A DNA stretch of 64,000 nt, taken from positions 223,429 through 287,428 of the forward strand of contig NZ_JABASR010000003.1 in assembly GCF_016107525.1 (NCBI RefSeq), in the 5' to 3' direction. This document shows positions 47,314-55,472 of this stretch, piece after piece. The notes under the pieces are model-generated. The model saw nothing but the letters and a program-made list of their open reading frames with translations. It was not told the DNA's origin and searched no databases. The DNA is from Psychrobacter aquimaris. GTDB taxonomy: Bacteria > Pseudomonadota > Gammaproteobacteria > Pseudomonadales > Moraxellaceae. Position numbers and translations under genes: made by a program. Numbering within the stretch: the first letter of the stretch is position 1; each line of letters begins with the position of its first letter.

Positions 47314-49512
47314 ATGAGTCAAACCTTACCCAAACTCAGTCATCATCTAGTCGATGAAGCTCAATATAATTTGCTGCGCTCAGTAGGTTATCTCACTGCT
47401 GCTGAACGCCATGATATTATTGATGCCTGTGAGTTCGGTGATATTGCGCACATCAAAGATAAGCGTAAATCAGGAGAGCCTTATATCACGCACCCGATTG
47501 CGGTGGCCGAGATACTGGCAGGTTTTCGTTTGGATCGAGATACGATTATTGCAGCGATCTTGCATGATACGGTCGAAGACACCGAAGTGAGTGATGAACA
47601 GATTGAGCAGCGCTATGGCAAAATAGTGGCGAGACTGGTCGACGGTGTGACTAAGCTAAAGTCGTCCTCACACAATAAACAGCAAAACAAAGCGGCCACC
47701 TTTCATAAAATTTTGACAGCTACCCTTGCTGATCCACGCGTATTAATTATCAAGCTTGCTGACCGCTTACATAATATGTCCACACTGGATGCAGTACGCC
47801 CCGAAAAACAACGCACCACAGCACAAGAAACATTGGATTTTTATGTACCGTTTGCACGGCTGATGGGGCTCAATGATATTGCCGATTATATCGAAGTACT
47901 CTGTTACCGTAACCTTGATTCTGACATGTACAACAAACTGTCTGATAAGCTGCTACAACACGGGCTTGGGCGTAACTTTCAAAGAGAGGCCATTCATCGA
48001 TATTTGAGTATTGTCCTCAATAATTTGGGGTTGAATGGTCTGGTCAAAGTTTTAGACAATCGCGTGGTCATCTACCGTCAGTTTTTCCGCAATCGCGGTG
48101 AAATCAATGCCCTACTCCGTCATTATGCCTTTGAGATTGTCCTAGATAATATCGAAGCGTGTGACAAACTGGCTTATTATCTGATTAAAAAATATCAAAT
48201 CGATGATACTCATATCGCTGATAATATTCGTCGTCCGCTACCGGGCGGCAATCAATCGCTCACGCTTATCTATGAGCGTGATAACGATGTCGTCAAAGTG
48301 ACTATTTTGACCAAACAGATGCAAAGCGCAGCTCGTCTTGGTGTCATCGGTGCAGAGCATGCCTCAGACGTTAGCCAATCGGTTATCCAAGCCTCATTAC
48401 GCAATATGAAAGACTTGGTCGATGAAGACAACCTAGATGAAAATAGCCCAGACTTTTCAGCGGCGGTCTCTACAATTAATGAGCTGATGGATTACCTACA
48501 CTCCAGTAAAATCATCTGTTATAGTCCAAAGGGTCGTGCCTATGAGCTACCGCAAGGCGCAACTGCACTAGACTTTGCTTACGCTGTTGGACCTATGGTC
48601 GGCAATGTGGCCGTCGGAGCCAATATCGATGGTAAAAAAGCCAAACTTGGCACCGTCGTTAAGAATGGGCAGCTGGTTGAGATAGAAGTCAGTAGCCACT
48701 CAGAACCAAAAGCAGAATGGCTAGGATTTGTCGTGACCAATAAAGCGCGTGAAGAAATTTTGCGCTGGTTTAAAGACTTATCCCCTGCTGATAAGCAACA
48801 CCATGGTCAGCAAGCCTTAGATCGGGCGCTAAAAACCTATCAAAAAAGTCTCGATGATTTGACTGATAGTGACTGGAAGAACCTCACTGAATGGCGTGGC
48901 TTGACCGAAAAATCCGAGCTATTTGAGCAGATAAGCTCTGGCACGTTACTACCACAGCTGGTAGTGACTCGCTTGTTTAGCGATGAAGTCAATGATTTAC
49001 AAGCACAAGAACACAGCGATGATATGACCCAACCGCAACAGCTGATAGTCAATGCGTCTGGGGTTGAGCTTGATTTTGCCAATTGTTGCCACCCTATTTA
49101 TGGGGACCCTATCGTCGGTCATTTGTCCCGTCATGGTCTGGTTGTTCATCGACACAAATGCTTCTCACTTGATGATATTCGTAAAGACAATCCTTACCAA
49201 GTCATTCAACTGCGCTGGCGCAATGATAATGCGGTAAAGCAAGGTGAAGCTGGCGAGCATGACATAAAAAATACTGGAAAGATTCGATTTCCGGCTTATT
49301 TAAAGCTATCTATTGCCCTCAGCGACGAACAAATTACTGAAGTAATCTATCATTTGCGCCAATTAAATATAGGGGTAGAAAAAGTAGATGTGCGTAGCAG
49401 TGATACCATTATTCATATCATCGTTCGTAGCCGCAATCATCTAGCACAAGGCATCCGTGAGCTACGCTCCTTACTGGGCTTCCCAAACATCATCAGGCTA
49501 TATCAGCTGTAA
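47314..49512 (+). CDS. spoT: SpoT-type ppGpp hydrolase with a degenerate synthetase domain
   Basis: 732 residues of RSH architecture. The HD hydrolase domain is intact: H60 (THPIAVAEIL), H84-D85 (AAILHDTVEDT) and D150 (IKLADRLHNM). The following synthetase domain (about 190-340) has lost the recognisable RSH synthetase motifs. The segment expected to read like NGYQSLHT is GGNQSLTL, and the IYRKM and conserved Asp/Arg motifs are not apparent. A TGS domain (about 401-460), a conserved-cysteine region (ANCCHPIYGDPIVGH) and a C-terminal ACT domain (about 655-732) follow. Monofunctional SpoT hydrolases are known in Moraxellaceae, so this enzyme probably removes ppGpp made by a separate RelA. Confidence 0.93.
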   Translation: MSQTLPKLSHHLVDEAQYNLLRSVGYLTAAERHDIIDACEFGDIAHIKDKRKSGEPYITHPIAVAEILAGFRLDRDTIIAAILHDTVEDTEVSDEQIEQRYGKIVARLVDGVTKLKSSSHNKQQNKAATFHKILTATLADPRVLIIKLADRLHNMSTLDAVRPEKQRTTAQETLDFYVPFARLMGLNDIADYIEVLCYRNLDSDMYNKLSDKLLQHGLGRNFQREAIHRYLSIVLNNLGLNGLVKVLDNRVVIYRQFFRNRGEINALLRHYAFEIVLDNIEACDKLAYYLIKKYQIDDTHIADNIRRPLPGGNQSLTLIYERDNDVVKVTILTKQMQSAARLGVIGAEHASDVSQSVIQASLRNMKDLVDEDNLDENSPDFSAAVSTINELMDYLHSSKIICYSPKGRAYELPQGATALDFAYAVGPMVGNVAVGANIDGKKAKLGTVVKNGQLVEIEVSSHSEPKAEWLGFVVTNKAREEILRWFKDLSPADKQHHGQQALDRALKTYQKSLDDLTDSDWKNLTEWRGLTEKSELFEQISSGTLLPQLVVTRLFSDEVNDLQAQEHSDDMTQPQQLIVNASGVELDFANCCHPIYGDPIVGHLSRHGLVVHRHKCFSLDDIRKDNPYQVIQLRWRNDNAVKQGEAGEHDIKNTGKIRFPAYLKLSIALSDEQITEVIYHLRQLNIGVEKVDVRSSDTIIHIIVRSRNHLAQGIRELRSLLGFPNIIRLYQL

Positions 49513-49651
49513 TGCGCGTGATAGAGTGTAGTGCGTGTAATAAATTATCACCAACACTCACTCAGTAAAACGCTGGATGATAGATTTAGAAAATTTTAGA
49601 AAGACCTGAAACAATGATAAACTGTATTTTTTGATTTTTAGCAAATAAACG

Positions 49652-49713
49652 TAGAGCGTGTCATCATTTGCATGATGAAAACCAAAATGTAAATGATGAA
49701 TGATACGCCTTTA
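49652..49713. repeat. 62-bp palindromic element related to the 28994-29167 MITE
   Basis: It begins TAGAGCGTGTCATCATTT and ends AAATGATGAATGATACGCCTTTA. The two ends are imperfect inverted repeats. The left end matches the right end of the larger element read in reverse (TAGGGCGTGTCCTCATTT) at 16 of 18 positions. It lies 36 bp before ridA and could form a long hairpin in the ridA leader. Confidence 0.5.
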
Positions 49714-49748
49714 CCTACCAAACCAGAAAAAGACAAAAAGGATATAAT

Positions 49749-50129
49749 ATGACTCGTCAAACCATTCAAACTGATAAAGCCCCTGCTGCCGTTGGCACGT
49801 ATTCGCAAGCCGTCAAAGTCGGTAACACTGTCTATATTTCAGGACAGTTGGGTTTTGACCCTGATACCATGGAGCTAAAAGAAGGCTTTGAAGCACAAGC
49901 AAAGCAGGTTTTTGAAAATATCAAAGCCATCTGTGAAGCGGCTGGTGGCAGCTTAAATGACGTGGTTAAATTTAACGTGTCATTAACAGACTTGAATGAT
50001 TTTGCGACACTAAACGAAGTGTTCGTTGCCAATCTAAGCGAGCCATATCCTGCCCGTGCAGCGGTCCAAGTAGCTGCCCTACCTAAAGGCGGTGTGGTCG
50101 AGATTGAGTCAATTTTATATATTGAGTAA
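49749..50129 (+). CDS. ridA: RidA-family enamine/imine deaminase
   Basis: 126 residues, YjgF/YER057c/UK114 family. Conserved features are APAAVGTYSQAVKVGNTVYI, SGQLGFDP, and YPARAAVQVAALPKGGVVEI, with the arginine that binds the substrate carboxylate. It hydrolyses reactive 2-aminoacrylate from PLP enzymes. It follows spoT in the order gmk-rpoZ-spoT-ridA, which is also known in Pseudomonas. The ATG has AAAAAGGA upstream. A strong terminator follows. Confidence 0.95.
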   Translation: MTRQTIQTDKAPAAVGTYSQAVKVGNTVYISGQLGFDPDTMELKEGFEAQAKQVFENIKAICEAAGGSLNDVVKFNVSLTDLNDFATLNEVFVANLSEPYPARAAVQVAALPKGGVVEIESILYIE

Positions 50130-50221
50130 CTTAAGCCATATCATCATGTAAATGCTAAGGCTTAATACATCAACGTACTTAATTCTCAAACTGTTAAGTC
50201 AAAAAGCCATTTCTAAAAAGT

Positions 50222-50275
50222 AATAATAGCAGTAAGCCCAAATATCACTATTTGGGCTTACTGCTATTATTTTCA
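50222..50275. terminator. Long intrinsic terminator after ridA
   Basis: A perfect 23-bp stem (50222-50244 with 50249-50271) and a four-base loop (TCAC) are followed by more T residues. It separates ridA from priA. Confidence 0.92.
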
Positions 50276-50361
50276 TCAATATCACGATCTAGATATCTAC
50301 AAGCTGGTTATCTAACGGCTATTTATTTTAAAACTATTTACCTAAAACTGGGGTGCATGCT

Positions 50362-52647
50362 ATGTTGGTACAAGTTGCTCTACCCGTGCCCCTTTATCGG
50401 GTATTTGACTATAGCGTACCAGTAGATATAAACGCCTTATCAAGCCCCTCTTTGCCACATATTGGCTGCCGTGTCGAAGTATCCTTTGGTCGTCAAACTT
50501 TAATCGGTATCGTCGTCGCTCATATTCCAGAAGCAAATAGCAGCGTGCCACTCAATAAGCTAAAACCTATCAATAAATGCTTAGATGCTGAACCTATTTT
50601 AGAGACCAGTATGCTAAAGCTGGCACACTGGCTGGCGCGTTATTATCACTACCCTCTTGGTGACGTTTTAGCAGTCATGTTGCCAACTCTCGTTCGTCAA
50701 GGTAAGCCACTGGATTTACTGATTACCCATTGGCGAATTTTGCCGCAGGTAAGCGACGATGACTTTCGTGCCAATGCCAAAAAACAGAAACAACAATTTG
50801 ATATGCTTAAGCTGCATGGCGAGCGCGGCGCGAGTGAAGATGTTTTATTGCTAGAGGGGATGGAGAGGAGTTTTTTAAAAGCGCTGGAAGACAAAGGTTT
50901 AATCGAGCGCTATATTCAGCCCAAACAATCACCTGCTCCTGTTAAATTAGCAAAATTGCCCCTTGATCTCAATGACGAGCAACAACTCGCCGTTACCGCT
51001 ATTATTGCGGCTCATGAAGCCAATCGCTACACGGGATTTTTATTAAATGGCATCACTGGCAGTGGCAAGACAGAAGTCTATCTGCAAGCGATGCAAGCCG
51101 TATTGGAAGCTGGCAAGCAGGTGTTGATTTTGGTACCAGAGATTGGATTGACACCGCAAACGCGCGCGCGTTTTGCCAGTCGCTTTGCCGCTCACATTGT
51201 CCTGCTACATTCAGGTATGAACAATACTCATCGCTTACAAGGCTGGCAAGATTGCCGTACTGGTCACGCTCAAATCATCATCGGCACGCGCTCAGCGGTG
51301 CTATATCCTTTTGCAGATTTGGGCTTAATTGTCGTTGATGAAGCGCATGATGGCTCTTATAAGCAGCAAGATACGTTGCGCTATCATGCCGCCGATGTGG
51401 CACTTTATCGCGGGCTACAAGCCAATATTCCCGTTGTATTGGGTACTGCTACCCCTTCTCTTGAGCATCTAAAACTGGTCGATGATGGTAAGCTGGTGGA
51501 GTGCCTACTACAAACTCGTCCAGGTAATGCGAAGCCTGCAACTATGCAGCTGATTGATGCGCGCCTGCAAAGTACTCATCAACAAACGACGGATGATGGC
51601 GCGCGCTATGATACTGGGCTGACCGATGCGCTTATTGGGGCGATACGGCAAACGCTAGAAGCGGGCGATCAAGTATTAATATTTTTAAACCGTCGCGGCT
51701 ATGCGCCAGTTTTGCTATGCGAAGCTTGCGGTTGGCAGGCAGATTGTCCGCGCTGTGATGCGCATTTAACCGTTCATTATAATAGCCAATCCCAACACAA
51801 CGCTTATAGTAGCTCCTATTTAAAATGCCACCACTGCGACTGGCAAGCTTATATTCCGACAGTTTGCCCGGACTGTGGCAGTCAAAATTTGGATGCCAAA
51901 GGCATGGGAACAACAAGGCTCAGCGAAAACCTGCATGCGATTTTTGCCAATCCACAAACCAGTAAAGTGCTTTATCCCATTATTCAAATCGATCGCGATA
52001 CGACCAGACGTAAAGACAGCTGGGAGAATATTTATCAACGTATTAATCAAGGCAATCCTGCCATCTTGGTTGGCACACAAATGGTCGCCAAAGGTCATCA
52101 TTTTCCCAATGTTACGCTCGTCTGCTTGCCCAATGCTGATCGTGGTTTCTTATCCGCTGACTTTCGCTCGCCGGAACATACCGCACAGCTCATGATTCAG
52201 GTCGCAGGACGTGCTGGTCGTGGCGATAAATCTGGTCGTGTGCTCATTCAGACGCTGCAACCAGATAATGAGTTACTATTAAAACTGGTAAAAGATGGTT
52301 ATTTATCCTTTGCTCGCGAGCTATTGCAAGAGCGTAAAATGATGGGTTTACCGCCACACAGTCATGCTGCCCTGATACGCTGTGAAGGCAAAACCCTTAC
52401 CGCCACGACGCAAGCACTTAAAGATGCGATTGCTATTCTACCAAATGGACATAATTTGGTCGTACTGGGTCCTATCGATGCACCAATGAGCAAAAAGAAC
52501 AGCCGTTACCACGTACAACTGCTACTTTTAGGCAAAAATCGACAGCAATTACACCATGTATTAAGCCAGTGGTGGCAGCCCGTATTAACTTTGCCCAGTG
52601 CCAAGTACCTTAAACTAACTTTGGATATCGACCCTGTCGGTTGGTAG
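50362..52647 (+). CDS. priA: Primosomal protein N' (PriA helicase)
   Basis: 761 residues from the ATG at 50362; an in-frame GTG at 50353 would add three. A 3'-OH-binding N domain (VQVALPVPLYRVFDYSVP) leads to the helicase core with Walker A GITGSGKTEVYLQAM, the DEAH box VVDEAHDGSYKQ and GTATPSLEHL. Four cysteine pairs bind zinc (CEAC, CPRC, CHHC, CPDC), with an unusual insert of about ten residues (NSQSQHNAYS) between the second and third pair. It reloads the replisome at stalled forks. The site CTGGGG upstream fits the ATG. Confidence 0.96.
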   Translation: MLVQVALPVPLYRVFDYSVPVDINALSSPSLPHIGCRVEVSFGRQTLIGIVVAHIPEANSSVPLNKLKPINKCLDAEPILETSMLKLAHWLARYYHYPLGDVLAVMLPTLVRQGKPLDLLITHWRILPQVSDDDFRANAKKQKQQFDMLKLHGERGASEDVLLLEGMERSFLKALEDKGLIERYIQPKQSPAPVKLAKLPLDLNDEQQLAVTAIIAAHEANRYTGFLLNGITGSGKTEVYLQAMQAVLEAGKQVLILVPEIGLTPQTRARFASRFAAHIVLLHSGMNNTHRLQGWQDCRTGHAQIIIGTRSAVLYPFADLGLIVVDEAHDGSYKQQDTLRYHAADVALYRGLQANIPVVLGTATPSLEHLKLVDDGKLVECLLQTRPGNAKPATMQLIDARLQSTHQQTTDDGARYDTGLTDALIGAIRQTLEAGDQVLIFLNRRGYAPVLLCEACGWQADCPRCDAHLTVHYNSQSQHNAYSSSYLKCHHCDWQAYIPTVCPDCGSQNLDAKGMGTTRLSENLHAIFANPQTSKVLYPIIQIDRDTTRRKDSWENIYQRINQGNPAILVGTQMVAKGHHFPNVTLVCLPNADRGFLSADFRSPEHTAQLMIQVAGRAGRGDKSGRVLIQTLQPDNELLLKLVKDGYLSFARELLQERKMMGLPPHSHAALIRCEGKTLTATTQALKDAIAILPNGHNLVVLGPIDAPMSKKNSRYHVQLLLLGKNRQQLHHVLSQWWQPVLTLPSAKYLKLTLDIDPVGW

Positions 52648-52886
52648 CCTCAGCGTCTTGCATTTATACAGCTCACAGCCTGCTGTTTTCGATAAATAGT
52701 ATCTGACCTGCATTATTGTACCTCGTCGTTACAGTTTCTAATACCCGACTATGTTAGATTCATAAATGATTGCTTGATGTATCTTGCAAGAATTTATTGT
52801 TTAATTTTTATAAAGTCTATTTGCACAAATAATAAACGGATATTCGTTACTTAATCTAAATTAAAGCAAGCTTGAGTATTGTTGTT

Positions 52887-54059
52887 ATGAATCAAAAAAA
52901 TTCAAACCCTAAACAAGACAATCATTCTCATCAGAGTGATACTGTCAATGTGTCTAATTATCTGTATAAAAATGATGAAAGCAGCTACATTCATGACAAT
53001 CAAGCCGCTCACAATCACGGTCAGGATAGGCACTTAAAGCAAACAACAGCTCCGCGAGACACTAAAGGTTATCAACGCACCTTACTGTTCAGCTTTATCA
53101 TTATCACTGGCTATATGTTTATTGAAGCCATCGGTGGCTGGCTGACTGGCAGTTTGGCGCTATTATCTGATGCTGGTCACATGCTCAGTGACGCCGTGGC
53201 ACTTGGTGCCACTTTGATGGCATTTAAGATTGGTGAAAAAGCAGCTACTCACCAAAAGACGTTTGGCTACAAGCGCTTTGAGATTTTAGTCGCGACAGTC
53301 AATGGTGCAACGCTGGTCATTATTGCGCTAATGATTTTTTATGAGGCGATTAAACGTTTCAATTCACCGCCTGAAATTGCTACCCAAGGCATGCTTATCG
53401 TGGCCACTATCGGTATGCTAGTCAATATTTTGGTCGCTTGGATGATGCATCGCAGTAGTCGCGATGGAGAGGCGCATGGTCACAGTCACGAAGTCAATAA
53501 TGGGGAAAATGAGGAAAAAGAACCAGTCAACCTTAATATGCAAAGTGCTTACCTGCATGTATTAAGTGACTTAATGGGTTCAGTTGCCGCTATTGTTGCG
53601 GCGCTTTTGATGATGAGCTTTGGCTGGGTTTGGGCAGATGCAGTGGCCTCAGTGATTGTCGCCATACTGATTTTATTTAGTGGTTACCGCGTTGTGCGTG
53701 ATTCCGTACATATTTTGATGGAAGGCACGCCAGAAGGCATATCTTTGGTGGATGTCGAAGAAAAACTACTTGCCCATCCGCAAGTGCAAAAAGTCCATGA
53801 TTTGCATATTTGGAGTATTACCAGTGGTCTAAATGCCTTATCTTGTCACGTTGTTGTCGATGGCGAGATGAATATTCATGAATCAAGCATATTGATTGCC
53901 AATTTAGAACAAAGCTTGCTCACGCTTGGTATTCATCATGCGACCATACAGGTAGAAAGCGCATCGCACCCGCAGACTGAGGCACATAGCGATGCGCTGG
54001 TCTGCGATATCTCAGAACAACAAACAGATAATAACAGTCACATTGGTCACAATCATTAA
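52887..54059 (+). CDS. CDF-family zinc/cation exporter (ZitB/CzcD type)
   Basis: 390 residues from the ATG at 52887. A histidine-rich N-terminal tail (about 60 residues) precedes six membrane helices. The transport site motifs are LLSDAGHMLSDAVAL (helix 2) and YLHVLSDLMGSVAAI (helix 5). A histidine-rich loop (AHGHSHEVNNGENEEKE) lies between helices 4 and 5. A C-terminal cytoplasmic ferredoxin-like domain (VQKVHDLHIWSITSGLNAL) follows, then a His-containing end. It should export Zn(II), possibly Cd or Co, with proton antiport. No metal regulator is adjacent. A TTG 15 bases upstream is in frame but unlikely. Confidence 0.92.
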   Translation: MNQKNSNPKQDNHSHQSDTVNVSNYLYKNDESSYIHDNQAAHNHGQDRHLKQTTAPRDTKGYQRTLLFSFIIITGYMFIEAIGGWLTGSLALLSDAGHMLSDAVALGATLMAFKIGEKAATHQKTFGYKRFEILVATVNGATLVIIALMIFYEAIKRFNSPPEIATQGMLIVATIGMLVNILVAWMMHRSSRDGEAHGHSHEVNNGENEEKEPVNLNMQSAYLHVLSDLMGSVAAIVAALLMMSFGWVWADAVASVIVAILILFSGYRVVRDSVHILMEGTPEGISLVDVEEKLLAHPQVQKVHDLHIWSITSGLNALSCHVVVDGEMNIHESSILIANLEQSLLTLGIHHATIQVESASHPQTEAHSDALVCDISEQQTDNNSHIGHNH

Positions 54060-54124
54060 GCATGAGACATTGAAAATCAGACATTAGACATTGAAAATAC
54101 TATCCTTCATTTAAATATCCATTT

Positions 54125-54152
54125 AAACGTCGCCTATGATTGGCGACGTTTT
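54125..54152. terminator. Intrinsic terminator after the CDF exporter gene
   Basis: AAACGTCGCC and GGCGACGTTT form a perfect 10-bp stem with a seven-base loop, with T residues on the plus side (TTTT) and A/T on the other. It lies 66 bp after the stop. Confidence 0.8.
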
Positions 54153-54304
54153 ATCAAGTGACGGCAATAATAACGCCGTATGCACCAAATTAGCCAAAGC
54201 GCTGTGATTAACCGGATACCTAACCCCAATTCTAAGAACGTCATTCGAATACAAAACTCTCATGCGCCAGTCATGATAGGTGTCAAATAAGCGGGGGCCA
54301 TATT

Positions 54305-54469
54305 TTACGCATGCAGCAACCAAAATCCCACTGCTTGCGCCATTCCTGCCACGATCATTCTTAATATTATTTCACCACATACTTTCAAGCAGTCACGCCA
54401 TTTATCACGGGTAGCGACGGGCGATTGTTCATCAGAAAGGCTCCTAAGCAGTGAGTCTCGATAATTCAT
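54305..54469 (-). CDS. Possible small membrane protein (54 residues)
   Basis: Starts ATG at 54467-54469 and reads MNYRDSLLRSLSDEQSPVAT, then a basic stretch (RDKWRDCLKV) and one hydrophobic helix (EIILRMIVAGMAQAVGFWLL) to a stop at 54305-54307. Amino-acid order (polar head, basic hinge, one membrane helix) looks like a real small protein, but there is no good ribosome binding site, and about 150 bp with no useful frame lie between its stop and the terminator. I would treat it as a candidate only. Confidence 0.3.
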   Translation of the reverse strand: MNYRDSLLRSLSDEQSPVATRDKWRDCLKVCGEIILRMIVAGMAQAVGFWLLHA

Positions 54470-54691
54470 TCAATGCTGTCTATTGAGAGGTATATCAACC
54501 ACTCAAAGTAAGTAACTATAGATAAATGAACAGACTGTGTCTTGAATCAATTTATATCACGCTGGCTTTTTTCATTGTAATAGCTTGTTAAAAATGATGG
54601 AAAATTCAGCCGTGCCGCCATATTTTTAATATAAATTCTGTATACTTAGGACTTAAAGACCCTACTCATAACCAATTGATGACCTTTTGCC

Positions 54692-55396
54692 ATGTCGAGA
54701 CGCTCAGCTCCTTTCGTTGCTCCAAGCTACATTGATGCCCCTATCTCAGCAGAGGGTAAAAAGCATGCCAAAGTATTGCTATCAACACTGCAAGAAGACA
54801 TTGCCAGCTTTCGAGATGAGCAGTTTCCGCCCGATATTTTGCGTCAAATTCGTGATATGCCAATTTATGAAGGCAATCTAGCCGAAGTCCAAGCATACCA
54901 GCAGCGTTGGCAGACATTGCTTGAACGCGCCATGGCGTTTTATCCTGCAGCAAACCTGCCGCCCGATCATCTGCCGCTGCCAGCCAGCCTTGAGATACCG
55001 CAATTTATCTATCATGTTCAAAGGCTACATCTGACCAAGACCCGAGCAAAAGAATCTAAAAGCTTTGGTTCAGTCGGCGCACTTACGGATAAGTGTGGCG
55101 ATTATAGTGCTGATGAAATTGCGCGTATGAGCGCAGTATTTGATAATGATGATGAGGCGCGTTTGGTGGCGCATCGTGAATTCATTGATTTGCGCGCTTA
55201 TGTATTTTGCCGTGATAGCAAGGGCGAGATGCTGGAGCCTGAACGCGTACGTTTTTATCGGACGGGGCTTATCGTTCATGCGCTGCCCGACTTCAAAATC
55301 GTAGACAGTCGCCAGACCCCGCGAAAGCGCCGTAACGATGCTTATAATAACCCACTTGCCGATAATGGTGTGTGGAAGATTTATCGTAAAAAATAA
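54692..55396 (+). CDS. Conserved-looking cytoplasmic protein of unknown function
   Basis: 234 residues, no signal peptide and no membrane segment. A mainly helical N-terminal half (AEGKKHAKVLLSTLQEDIAS, then VQAYQQRWQTLLERAMAFYP) is followed by a segment with FIYHVQRLHLTKTRAKESKS and a final basic stretch RQTPRKRRNDAYNNPL. I cannot name a family. It lies 76 bp before the Kef-type antiporter gene in the same direction. The ATG is preceded by a weak site (GACCTTTTGCC). Confidence 0.6.
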   Translation: MSRRSAPFVAPSYIDAPISAEGKKHAKVLLSTLQEDIASFRDEQFPPDILRQIRDMPIYEGNLAEVQAYQQRWQTLLERAMAFYPAANLPPDHLPLPASLEIPQFIYHVQRLHLTKTRAKESKSFGSVGALTDKCGDYSADEIARMSAVFDNDDEARLVAHREFIDLRAYVFCRDSKGEMLEPERVRFYRTGLIVHALPDFKIVDSRQTPRKRRNDAYNNPLADNGVWKIYRKK

Positions 55397-55472
55397 CGTA
55401 TGCTAAGATTTTTTTCTTAATGCCATACCCGTATTGTATTGCTTATTTTATCATGACTGCTAAGGATTCCAG

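Larger units (their letters stand above)
54060..54691. other. 632-bp gap with a terminator and a possible small ORF
   Basis: A terminator for the CDF gene lies at 54125-54152, and a candidate 54-codon ORF on the minus strand at 54305-54469. The frame at 54123-54323 is probably not coding. The remainder to 54691 holds the promoter of the next gene; no other element was seen. Confidence 0.45.

Noticed and set aside
54123..54323. A 66-codon minus-strand frame
   Set aside because: It overlaps the CDF terminator and lacks a start site and any recognisable pattern.
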